A DNA stretch of 64,000 nt, taken from positions 70,218,920-70,282,919 of the forward strand of contig OZ018323.1 in NCBI GenBank assembly GCA_963969495.1, given 5' to 3'. The translations under genes were made by a program, and so were the position numbers. Shown piece by piece: positions 23,701 to 30,469 of the stretch. The first letter of the stretch is position 1. The number at the start of each line of letters is the position of its first letter. Under the pieces are notes generated by a model. That model ran no database searches. It saw nothing but the letters and a program-made list of their open reading frames with translations, and was not told where the DNA came from. Source of the stretch: Ceratothoa steindachneri. Its lineage: Eukaryota; Arthropoda; Malacostraca; Isopoda; Cymothoidae.

Positions 23701-25541
23701 ATAATAGCTTATGAGGAATAAAACAAAAAGAATTGCAGAATGATGAATAGAATAATTATATTAATGCAGCAAAATATTTGAGATAAGTACAAATTCAGTC
23801 TGATATGACTTAAAATATTAAATCTCAATACTTATAGAGTTGAATGAGGTAAATGATGTGGCTTTAAAAGGTAAGAAAACACTCGCTGCTTTGATAAAAG
23901 ATCACAAAAAATGTCAGAAGTTAACCACTAAAACCACTCCTCATCCACAAAGATCTTCCTTCGAGCGCAAACCATTTCAGCTTCAAGAAAACCATCAATG
24001 CAAAAGTACTAGAAAGCCCTTTCATTCATAGATACAGCAAACTATAATAGTCTAGTAATGGAATACTAATATTTATATATAATTTCCAGGTAAACAAATT
24101 TATTTAACATCCCCATTCACATATTTATCCAACTAAATCTTTAAAAATATTCATACTATCACAATTGATAATCTCTCCAGGTATATTAATTCGGAACTAA
24201 AACTTTGACTAAAGAAGTGTATATATCAAATCAACAATAAATTTTCTTTATTTTTAAACTATAACCCTAGGTCCTATGTCATTCTAAAATCAAGAAACTT
24301 CACATTTCTAATTTATTGATACCAGTAAAATTTGATGTCCCCACCTCAAACATCTCTCCAACAAGATACAATTTAGTGTAACTCTAAGCTAGGTGATACT
24401 CAACATGATTTTAGGATAAGAAAGTCATGCTTAACAAATCTGTTTTCTTTGAGTATATTACAAATCAGGCTGATCAAGGAGAAGATATGTTATATAGCTA
24501 TTTAGATTTTAGTAAGGCTTTTGATGAAATGCCTCAAGTCAAAACTTGGCAGTCTCTGTAAATTTTGAAGTGGATCAAAGCATGGATGAGTGATCAAAAA
24601 GCAGAGGGTTTTGTTAAACAACACTAAATCAAGTATACAGGAAGTACTCATTGTGGCAGAAAATTGAAATTATCTAGAGTCTAGCCAATGTCATGGCCAT
24701 GAAGTGAAACTAAATGGATTGAGTTTAAGTGGAGTATTGTATTCAAACATGGTCTCATTATGATAGGCAGAATAGTAAAGGACAATCAAGATTATACCCT
24801 GATTGAAGAATTTAGATTATCTTGATACACTAAGAGAATTTAGACTATATTTGTTTAAAAGATGTATGGGGGGGGGAGGGATATTATCCAGGGTTTTAAG
24901 AGGTTACAGGTTAGATGTCACAAAGTTCTTCACTTTGGAGGCGGGCAATAGAACAAGAGGCCACAATTGTAAAATAGAAAAGTTAATTTGCATCTACTTA
25001 AGTATTTAGTTGTAATGCAGTGGGGCTATTGGAATGATATGACATATGATGTGGTTAAATGTACAACCTTGGGTAGCTTTAAGCCAAACTTGACCCTTGC
25101 ATAGATGTAAGAAGGATGTTGTAAATACTTGTGTATATATGTAAGTTAATAAACATGACTGGAAACCCAAATAGGCCCTAGTGGCTTTTGGTTGCTGTGC
25201 TCTTCTTTGCACAGCATCTAAGAGATTAATATGAAGCCTAAAATGTGCAGACCATTCCTGAATGCAATATTCCAAATATTACCTTGCATATGTTCTTATT
25301 GCTATTGATCTCAACATGTAAGAAAAGAATAAATATATTTTATCACCTACTTCAGTTTTCAATAATGATAAAAAAAATAAAATCCATTATACTTACTCTC
25401 TTCTTTGATTCCTGCAAGCAATTCTTCCTCAACTTTAGCATCATTTTTGAAACTTGTCAAAGTCAATTGGAATTTGAGTTGAGCTAAATGTAAATTAGGA
25501 TTCTTTTCCAGTCCTTGCTCTTCCAAATTTTCTGAAGGCAT
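5616..25541 (-). CDS. PSMD6: 26S proteasome non-ATPase regulatory subunit 6 (Rpn7), 5' five exons
   Basis: Minus-strand host gene. Five coding exons join in phase into about 275 residues: 25541-25397, 23162-22957, 21128-20983, 20267-20112 and 5788-5616 (145, 206, 146, 156 and 173 nt). Every intron starts GT and ends AG. The product matches PSMD6/Rpn7 from its first residues ([15 protein letters not shown]) through [49 protein letters not shown] and SYELMDY to FFEKL. Rpn7 is a PCI-domain lid subunit of the 19S proteasome regulatory particle, acting in cytosol and nucleus to hold the lid together for ubiquitin-dependent degradation. The family is about 390 residues, so the C-terminal ~110 residues, including most of the PCI domain, lie beyond the left edge. 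Intron 4 is 14.3 kb and filled with transposons; no frame damage is seen in the exons, so the gene looks functional. Confidence 0.95.
5789..6674. other. PSMD6 intron 4, proximal part
   Basis: AT-rich intronic sequence next to exon 5. I see no ORF with a recognisable domain and no clear repeat boundary. Confidence 0.4.
6675..7230 (-). mobile_element. LINE 3' end, diverged copy (RNase H-type family)
   Basis: Minus-strand fragment resembling the 3' part of the next element. Both have an ALYC--C--PQTV zinc-binding-like C-terminus, and both 3' regions contain TACTAGGCTA-TTAAAAAACAAA. It is truncated, with broken frames. It sits in tandem and in the same orientation as the copy at 7236-8880, inside PSMD6 intron 4. 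Confidence 0.6.
7236..8880 (-). mobile_element. LINE fragment with RNase H domain and C-terminal zinc motif
   Basis: The minus-strand ORF 8832-7936 (298 aa) begins in the region after the reverse transcriptase catalytic core ([18 protein letters not shown], a common post-RT LINE motif). It continues into a ribonuclease H-like domain with the words PVYMDGSKS and [13 protein letters not shown], whose D residues are the expected metal ligands. A second segment, 7713-7435, carries the C-terminal C--C--H--C motif ([20 protein letters not shown]). RNase H is known in the I, R1 and LOA groups of LINEs. It is 5'-truncated, since no RT core is present, and frameshifted between the two segments. Confidence 0.75.
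9065..10015 (+). mobile_element. CR1-like LINE, 5'-truncated 3' end
   Basis: Plus-strand remnant of a CR1-like pol C-terminus. It starts after the catalytic core ([19 protein letters not shown]) and continues through [20 protein letters not shown] and a [17 protein letters not shown] motif to [14 protein letters not shown]. The 3' UTR contains CTTGACAAGCCTTGATTGG and ends with the family's GGCTTTTGTCATC motif, then an ATGTT-type microsatellite tail. Several stops break the frame. Confidence 0.8.
10016..10849. other. AT-rich intronic stretch, possible left end of a hAT element
   Basis: No gene. A sequence at 10129 (TAGGGTTGCACCGATA) looks like a hAT terminus and could belong to the transposase fragment to its right, but I found no matching right terminus or 8-bp duplication. 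Confidence 0.35.
10850..11770 (+). mobile_element. hAT transposase fragment
   Basis: Plus-strand pieces of a hAT transposase. The first is a 114-codon ORF at 10980-11324 (LTLK-type helical region). After a frame break, the C-terminal dimerisation signature follows at 11411-11640, reading [38 protein letters not shown] and [33 protein letters not shown] is characteristic of hAT C-termini. Stops and frame changes show that it is dead. It differs from the two other hAT transposases in the window. Confidence 0.7.
11771..12591. other. Unassigned intronic sequence
   Basis: No supported gene. The minus strand at 12189-11956 has a short open frame with weak LINE C-terminus-like wording, which I could not place in a family. 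It may be the left part of a repeat interrupted by the short hAT derivative and by Gypsy-B to the right. Confidence 0.3.
12600..13500. mobile_element. Non-autonomous hAT element (MITE-like, 901 bp)
   Basis: Bounded by inverted ends CAGTGGCGTGC (left) and GCATGCCACTG (right), 10 of 11 matching. Flanks ATAGATAT (12592-12599) and ATAGATGA (13501-13508) fit a decayed 8-bp target duplication. The interior is AT-rich, without transposase words. The ends resemble those of the 4.2-kb hAT element at 35318-39510 (CAGTGGCATACC, read inward from its right end). Confidence 0.6.
13501..13646. other. Flank between hAT derivative and Gypsy-B
   Basis: Short unassigned sequence ending in the left copy of the Gypsy-B target duplication (TACAC, 13642-13646). 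It is contiguous in the pre-insertion allele with 19697 onward. Confidence 0.4.
13647..15183 (+). repeat. Gypsy-B 5' LTR
   Basis: Starts TGTGATAG and ends ACGACA; about 98-99% like the 3' LTR by eye. It contains an array of seven ~82-bp units (entered separately). An (AT)n run begins exactly at the LTR-internal junction. Confidence 0.92.
14128..14680 (+). repeat. Seven-unit ~82-bp tandem array inside the 5' LTR
   Basis: Each unit contains TGTTGTTCAAGG-GAGAACA, then AGAACAGCCATTGTTC, then CCCTTCGCCAAGAAACGG and a C-run. The unit carries two inverted repeats: GTTGTTC/GAACAAC with a 6-nt spacer and GAACA/TGTTC with a 5-nt spacer. The matching array in the 3' LTR is at about 18633-19190, also with seven units; the solo LTR at 50.4 kb has four. 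The position in the upstream part of an LTR fits an enhancer-like function, which is inference. Confidence 0.85.
15213..15230 (+). promoter_or_regulatory. Possible primer binding site of Gypsy-B
   Basis: TGGTGTCAGGTGTGGGG begins with the obligatory TGG and lies about 30 nt past the 5' LTR, the offset being filled by an expanded AT run and CTATTTAAATT. The cognate tRNA is not identified. Confidence 0.4.
15551..15898 (+). CDS. Truncated Gag N-terminal region (Gypsy-B)
   Basis: ORF of 115 residues from the ATG at 15551. It opens [20 protein letters not shown], the typical start of Gag in this Gypsy lineage, followed by a highly charged E/R/K/Q coiled coil. The normal matrix and capsid regions that should follow are missing; the frame ends at 15898 in repetitive charged sequence overlapping the pol-frame ORF that starts at 15781. 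This looks like an internal deletion that fused the charged region to the zinc-knuckle region in another frame. Confidence 0.7.
   Translation: MTQFEIFKAQGESCGLSGKELIEYIQEEQRKEEEREIQREEREREEWIRQAELQIELARIKAEVQRKKVEKEREREEWERVIQREEREGKYNEKNEKKKSNEKKEGRTRAPSQES
15781..17652 (+). CDS. Deleted Pol: zinc knuckle, protease, RT thumb and RNase H (Gypsy-B)
   Basis: Open for 623 codons. Order: charged remnant; a damaged zinc knuckle at residues ~80-95 ([14 protein letters not shown], last Cys replaced by Phe); a retropepsin-like domain with the active-site motif DTG in [15 protein letters not shown] (residue ~163); an acidic linker; then an abrupt jump near [23 protein letters not shown] into the RT thumb ([17 protein letters not shown]) and RNase H ([28 protein letters not shown]). 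The RT fingers and palm, including the YxDD box, are absent, but the deletion keeps the frame. A TAG at 17650 stops it just before the usual VADALSRN ending, and there is no integrase. Confidence 0.8.
   Translation: MGKSNPTRRTRRKIQREEREKEIQREERRTDSRSFPGKLTKFPSPVKPQNFFPQNQQRDAKPPVKTSPPSLFPKRPTICFTCGVENHMSWNFPQNSRLKSGPAHQVHQINATPAPPVVQTQAETSPPPSGHQVNFVFGKSSSGTLKYEEGSVDNCRVLTLVRDTGCTCFIVSDELLPVASNHEKFAVVHDQLGRANRFPVARCYLQCQYYNGWAEVIVAPIKFCSVLIGQSPQVSFDPVFQAALPQGRDKKEAQEPVPIRTPIPSDFTETPNQDFRTENEECESLTPLGDKAPDKDTETVPGPQEKKNPQRAHGDTFVELDEASALEEDCPAESLNVIQTVCIQPDADYPPPSLPGESLEPSDLDSDAQLTPRQKSQLQELIKWNHHLSTLLALFEQLRGNGLTIGSSKCQFAHETIKYLGFKIGQSKSGPHENKIKAIADMPLPITKKPLRSILGSASPYQRFAPNFAAILAPLCLLQEKNFPDRLRWNDVAVSHFNQLKSKFISAPIFKLPNPEKSFGVKTDVINEGIGGVLLQYVDDRTSHPVAYASRQLLPRGKRYATREKIALSIIWVIDKFKLYLICKDFQIGTDHRPLAYIRNLRHSNGRIMRWSLLLQEYQFKIN
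18141..18152 (+). promoter_or_regulatory. Polypurine tract of Gypsy-B
   Basis: GGAATGGAGGGG directly abuts the TG of the 3' LTR, as expected for the plus-strand primer. Confidence 0.65.
18153..19691 (+). repeat. Gypsy-B 3' LTR
   Basis: 1539 bp, TGTGATAG to ACGACA, with the same seven-unit array; followed by target duplication TACAC. Confidence 0.92.
19697..20111. other. PSMD6 intron 4, distal part
   Basis: Unassigned sequence between Gypsy-B and exon 4, with no recognisable domain on either strand. Confidence 0.35.
20112..20267 (-). CDS. PSMD6: PSMD6 exon 4
   Basis: Acceptor with a T-run ending GTAG. Encodes [20 protein letters not shown] and ends SYELMDYN before donor GTAAGA. The intron that follows is 14.3 kb. 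Confidence 0.94.
20268..20982. other. PSMD6 intron 3
   Basis: 715-bp intron. A 69-codon plus-strand open frame at 20465-20674 shows no recognisable domain and is probably chance. Confidence 0.5.
20983..21128 (-). CDS. PSMD6: PSMD6 exon 3
   Basis: Acceptor TTTCTTTTCTAG. Encodes [20 protein letters not shown] and a conserved [19 protein letters not shown] helix, then donor GTTAGT in phase 2. Confidence 0.94.
21511..21530. repeat. (TA)n microsatellite
   Basis: Ten TA units in PSMD6 intron 2. Confidence 0.85.
21583..22770 (+). repeat. Unclassified dispersed repeat, copy 2
   Basis: Plus-strand homologue of 1-1345 (inverted relative to it), lying in PSMD6 intron 2. The longest open stretch, 22038-22481 (147 codons), begins [17 protein letters not shown] and corresponds to the frame read from 855 downwards in copy 1, but no conserved domain is recognisable. 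The two copies lie 20 kb apart in opposite orientation. Confidence 0.6.
22957..23162 (-). CDS. PSMD6: PSMD6 exon 2
   Basis: Acceptor CTACTTTAG, then N-M-A-P-F-Y-E, matching the conserved NMAP-YE segment of the family. It ends RIGDK before a GTTTGT donor in phase 0. It encodes the helical region with GESEIREA. Confidence 0.94.
23163..24424. other. PSMD6 intron 1, proximal part
   Basis: AT-rich intronic sequence with no supported feature. Confidence 0.45.
24425..25190 (+). mobile_element. CR1-like LINE, decayed fragment
   Basis: Remnants of the RT region ([16 protein letters not shown], near 24415-24450), of the post-RT segment ([17 protein letters not shown], 24803 onward) and of [15 protein letters not shown]. 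It ends near 25190 with TAGGCCCTAGTGGCTTTTGG, a variant of the 3' terminal motif seen in other CR1-like copies here. Many stops. It lies in PSMD6 intron 1. Confidence 0.6.
25397..25541 (-). CDS. PSMD6: PSMD6 exon 1 (start codon exon)
   Basis: The start codon is the complement of 25539-25541, chosen because the family begins M-P-x-E-N-L-E-E. 48 codons plus one nt are followed by the strong donor GTAAGT. The split codon completes as Asn with exon 2. Confidence 0.93.
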
Positions 25542-26389
25542 ATTGAATAATTACTCAAGTAAATTCTAATAATATAAGCCTTGATTAGCTACTAAAAATT
25601 CTGAGGAATATAAATAGGTAGAAGGTTATTAATAATCTTTGAATTATATCAATAGAATAATTCTTTTTAATTAAAATGATATATTATTTAATTTATAAAA
25701 AAGGATTTAAATATTTTATTTTAATTATTTTCAATAATGTATACCATTTGTAATTTTGCAGAGGGGAAGTTCGAGAAAAAAGCCGGCTGACTAATGGGTT
25801 AATTGAGTAGTGGCTGGACAGGTAGAATCAATTTTAAAATTCTGAATGAATTGTTTTGCAACAATAATAAGAAATAGTGCCATCCAAAATAGTTTGTAAA
25901 AAAAAAAATAATATAAAAGTAACAGCTTCACTCAGCGAACACAATTCATTAGCAACAAAAAAGGTAATTTTATTTAATAAAAAATAGAATGAAAACTATG
26001 TCTAAAGAATAAATAGTGTCAGGCATAGATTATTTAGGAGAGATTGCTAATCAACTAAAAAAAAAAATCCAGAAAATACCACCAAATCCTACTTTTTACC
26101 TGTCTTTATAAAAATAAACACAAAGGAAAGCTGGGAAGAATAAACTGACAGTGTTTAATACAGCTTGCTGATTGGCCAGTCGGATAGCTGAAAAACAAAA
26201 CAAAAAAAAATTGCCTGCAAAATCAGCCGCTGCTTAACTTAACAATCAATTATACAAAATACCTGAAAGATCTCAATTGAATCACACCTTGGGGCTATAT
26301 GTACATTTTAATATTGATGTATATATCACTCTAATAGCCGAGAGGAAAATCAAATGATTATTAATTTCTAGCTTTCTTTTTGCCCAAAT
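25542..26389. other. Sequence upstream of the PSMD6 start codon
   Basis: AT-rich. The 5' UTR and promoter of PSMD6 should lie here. A minus-strand GGCCAATCAGC (about 26170-26180) is a plausible CCAAT box some 630 nt upstream of the ATG, but no transcription start can be assigned from sequence alone. Confidence 0.3.
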
Positions 26390-28240
26390 AAAGAAGTGGT
26401 TGGTTATTTTGGGCGACTTCAATCTACCAGCCATTAACTGGTCCTTAAATGAGGCTCTTTGTCGGAATTATGATCCTCTTTCTTCTCTGTTTACTTCTAG
26501 CTTCAATATTCTGGGCCTTAGCCAATGGGTCAACTTCCCGACTTTCATCATATCTACCTTCTGAAACTGATTGTGGAGGAGATGTCTTTGCCCTTCCACC
26601 TTTGCCTGGCTACAACCAAATTCCTATTATCTGTGACTATTATTTTATGAACTTGGCTTCTCCTGATAATACACTGTTGAACAAAAAGGCTTGGTCACAG
26701 GGTAAATATAATAGGATAAATTCTTATATACTTGAAATTGATTGGGATTTCAAGTTTGATCATCTAGATATAAAGGGTTAATATCAACATTTTGGCGACA
26801 TTTTAGGTCCTCTCATTGAGATCTATGTCCCAGTATGGGATAAAAATTCTTTTCACTCTCGTACTTGCTCCCCAAACCCTCCATCGTGCCTTGTGAGGCA
26901 AAGGAAGCATGCACATCAAGGATTTCTATGGTCAAAATTCTCTAGACACATCAGTTGCTCTTGCTAACTTTGCCAGAATCAACAGGCAGTATAGGTACCA
27001 CTTTATTTCCATTCAAATAGACTTTGAGATCTCACTTCTGGACCCAATTAAAACTAATCCCAAGGCCTTTCATAATTATATTTGAGGGAAGAAAGTGGGT
27101 GCTCCTTCAGTTAGCCCTCTGAAGTCTTCTTGTTCCAGTCCTCTAGTAACTGACAACACTGAAATTGATGAACAATTGTTGCCAGTTTTTCTTCAGTATT
27201 CTGTGGTCTCTCTTTAACCTTATCCTCATCAGCAATGCAGAAATGTTATAGAGGATATTGTAATATCGCATGATGATATGTTGTTCTGATGGGATCCATC
27301 CTCGTCTGTTAAAATCTTGTCCTGCTTTGGCTTATCCACTGCATAAAATCTACGCAGCAAGACTTCTCACTGGGTGTCTGCCTGATAAATGGAAATTATC
27401 AAAGGTTGTGCCTTTATTTTAAAATGGGCCTTGTCACAATCCCTTGAACTATCACCCATCAGCCTAACATCTGTTTGCTGTAAAACACTTGAACGGATCA
27501 TCTCAAACACCTCATGCTCTATTTTGAAGAGAATAATTTGCTATCTGAGGATCAACACGGCTTCTGAAAGGGTCAATATGTGGAGGACCAATTACTACTT
27601 ACTTATAACTTTGTGAGTGCGTGGTTTGATGAAAGTTCAGTGGTTGATGTTCTATTTGATTTTTCTAAAGTTGTTAACCTTGTCAATCACACTATTCTTC
27701 TTTGTAAGCTTCGTAGTCTCAGCATTGTTGGAAACCTCCTGAGTTGGTTTGATTCATTCTAGTACAGCCAATACTTGACTACTGTAGTCAGCTGTGGTCA
27801 CCACACAAAAAGGGAGAAATCCAGACCCTCGAGGCAGTCCAGCAGCATTCACCAAAAAAATCCAGGAGGTTAAACATCTAAACTACTGGGACCACCTGAA
27901 ATACCTCGGCTTGTACTCTCAACAAAGGAGGCTAGAGAGGTACATAGCCATATACACATGGAAGATCCTAGAGAAACTAGTGCCTGATCCTACAAACCAT
28001 GAAATGCTCTCTAAACACTTGGAGCGCTTGGGTCGAAAATGCATGAGAAAAATAATACCTACTCAAGCACCAGAAAGGGTAAAAACCCTCTTAAATCGCC
28101 AGCCTCAGTCAAAGTGGTCCAATAATATACAACACCCTGCCCCCAAACCTAAGAAACATCATAAAATGCCCAGTGGAATCCTTCAACAAATCCCTGATGA
28201 ACCACCAGTCCTGGCTTTATCTTGAAATGCAGGGGCAGGA
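26390..28240 (+). mobile_element. LINE, decayed (endonuclease, RT and C-terminal segments)
   Basis: Plus strand. Endonuclease word VILGDFNLPAINWSL at about 26405-26450. RT fragments DGIHPRLLKSCPALAYPLHK and LPDKWKLSKVVPLF at 27290-27420, then DQLLLTYNFVSAWFDESSVVD at 27583-27645. The C-terminal ORF at 27794-28225 reads NYWDHLKYLGLYSQQRRLER and ends IPDEPPVLALS. The order EN-RT-C-terminus is that of a CR1/Jockey-type LINE, but stops and frameshifts are frequent and the RT catalytic box is not preserved. Confidence 0.7.
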
Positions 28241-29447
28241 TCAAACTCAGTTGTCAATCAAGTGAACCTTATAAAGAGGGACATAAGGAATGACAGGAGC
28301 ATCGCTCCATGTGACTCAAGACCCAGCTTCATAACCTCTACAAGTAAGAAACCTACGAACTTTCAGGTTATGAAGGGGGCTAGTTATCAAGGTAAGATGA
28401 CTGCATGCTTTAGTTTTTGACAAGCCTTGATTGGTGATGCAGTAATTTTTTACATTAGCAACTCAGGCATTGTTGTTATTATTTTGTTCCAAATTGAACG
28501 ATATCATGTTTCATTTTTCGTTCATCAGGAAAAAATAAGAATAACTAAAATGTTTGGTTACTGGAAGCAAGTTTAGAGCCATCTATAGGTTGCCCTTCTG
28601 GCCGCCCCCCTCACTAAAAGGAACAAGTAGTACAATGAAAGATTGGTAAATTTTTAGGTAATTGTTCAGTTTAAGGGTGGATGTGATTTCTAGCTATTTT
28701 GGGGGGATACTTATAGTGTTTTTCATCTATCCGAGATCTGTATTCAGCTCCTTCATTTACCAATCAGAAGCGTTTATTTTTTCTAAGTTTTGTTGTGCTT
28801 TTAATACCAGTAAAAAGTAGGGTTTCTTTTACTTTCAAAGGTCTTTTTATTTAGTTGATTAATTATACTGTGAAACAAAATTTCACTTTTGTCTTGTCCT
28901 TGGGTTAAAAGTGTTATTTCCCTATTGTTAGTGGTTCTATTAAATAATAAAAATAAAATGAATCCCAAAACTTTGCTTTTGTGGCTAGGACATTGAATTT
29001 TTAAATTAGCCCATTTATGGTAAATAACATTATTTTGATACAAATAGTAAATATATCTCAAAAGTTTCAAGAGTTATGTTTTTTGTCAGTTATGGTATAA
29101 ACATGATATACTGTATTTATAAAGTTATAAAAACAGTAATACAGTAGTAATAGCTACTATTTCCCTTATATTTTGGGGGTTTTTGCAACCAGGACAGCAA
29201 TGGCAGTTCTATTACATTCCACATAGATTCAGTACTAATTTGGTAAAAAATAAACTTGAGCTTTCTAGAATTTGTTATATGATCAGTTAACTTTAGCTGT
29301 CACAGCGCAGACATCATCACTCATCATTGGTAGAAACATTTGTCACACATGGCATCAAGAGGTTGTATCTGACAGATGCATTTTGCTATGTCTATGGCAA
29401 ATTTATTAAGAAAAGAGCGAAAAAATACTCTGTAGAGATCTGCTAAA
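28241..29447. other. Non-coding stretch with a short CR1-like 3' UTR piece
   Basis: 28399-28440 matches the CR1-like 3' UTR at 9724-9765 (shared TTGACAAGCCTTGATTGGTG). The remainder is AT-rich, with no feature I can support. Confidence 0.45.
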
Positions 29448-30469
29448 ATGGGTGAGACCTACAAGGCATATTTCGGCCTGCCAGTCAGAGATCAAGACAA
29501 ACCTTGGGCACCGTATTTCATCAGCGAGCTCTGCAAAAGGTAAAATATATATACAGTGCTCAACAAAAGTTTAGGCCGGGTGCGTGTCAGAAAAGTTGCA
29601 GCATGATAAAAGTGTCATCAAAAATATTAATCTTATCCTTAATACTTTGTTGGGCATCCTTTGTGTTTCTTGACATCCCTCAGGCGTTGTGGCATGGACA
29701 TAGCAAGATAATGTAGCTTCTGGGTAGGTATAGCATCCCAACAAGCCCTAATTTCCTTCTCCAGCTTGGGAAGAGTGCTGACGTCCTTCCCTTGTAACTG
29801 CCTCACTTTTCCCATAATAAGGCCACAAACACTCCCAAACTACAAAAACCCAGTCACAAAATGGCGTGGTCAGGAGAACACAACAGCACAGTCCTCTCAC
29901 TACCACGGACAAGCCGACACTGAGCATGTGCTGACAGGCTGAGCAGGGAAACTGAGGGATGTAGTGACATCATGCGGCCAGCCCAAACTTCTGACTAAAT
30001 TAAATCCCCCTCATCTATATCATTCTTTTTTAAACATAAGTTTAGTCCACCAGGCTCACCCGGCCTAAACTTTTGTTGAGCACTGTATATATAAATATAA
30101 TGTGTTTTGTTTATTTGGATACTGGATTTTTTTAACATTACTAATAATACTAAGTGAAAAGTATTTGTATATTTATACTTATGTTTTCATTGTTTTTTTA
30201 CAGGATGGTACAGAGGAGAAAAGAGAGCTATAAATTTTGCAATCCCACAAATTTGGAGGGGAACAACAGACTACTCAAGCAATTGTTTCTTCTGCATGGT
30301 GAACCCTTCCAAATGTTGAGCAGGCGAAAATGCACATGTTATCATGTATCCAGACCTTCAGTCATCCATTGCGCCAGTGCCACACAGTTCTGAGCTCCCT
30401 GTACCCACTCCTCCCAAAATAGAGCAGCAGTTTTTAGAAAGGAAAAGCAGTTCAGAAGAGGATGAATAA
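29448..30469 (+). pseudogene. Broken two-exon copy of an uncharacterised repetitive gene family
   Basis: The first exon-like segment, 29448-29539, starts ATG and reads MGETYKAYFGLPVRDQDKPW then APYFISELCK, followed by a GT donor. The second, from about 30205 after a TTTTTTTACAG acceptor, reads GWYRGEKRAINFAIPQIWRG, TTDYSSNCFFCMVNPSK, and after an in-frame TGA, IMYPDLQSSIAPVPHSSELP. I recall similar proteins of unknown function as multi-copy predictions in arthropod genomes, but could not check. Direct splicing would not keep the frame (phase 2 donor, phase 1 acceptor), so a small segment seems lost. The 3' end runs into the tail of the LINE at 30470. A Tc1-type element occupies the intron. 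Confidence 0.6.
29554..30085 (-). mobile_element. Tc1/mariner-type deletion derivative (532 bp)
   Basis: Perfect 29-bp inverted repeats at 29554-29582 and 30057-30085, starting CAGTGCTCAACAAAAG, flanked by TA on both sides as expected for Tc1/mariner. On the minus strand about 29830-29639 encodes the C-terminal end of a Tc1 transposase: KLEKEIRACWDAIPTQKLHY, then SMPQRLRDVKKHKGCPTKY and a stop. The DNA-binding and DDE catalytic regions are missing, so it is non-autonomous. Confidence 0.88.

Noticed and set aside
26160..26190. Firm assignment of the PSMD6 promoter at a CCAAT box
   Set aside because: A single short motif in AT-rich DNA, over 600 nt from the ATG and without a recognisable initiator, is not sufficient.
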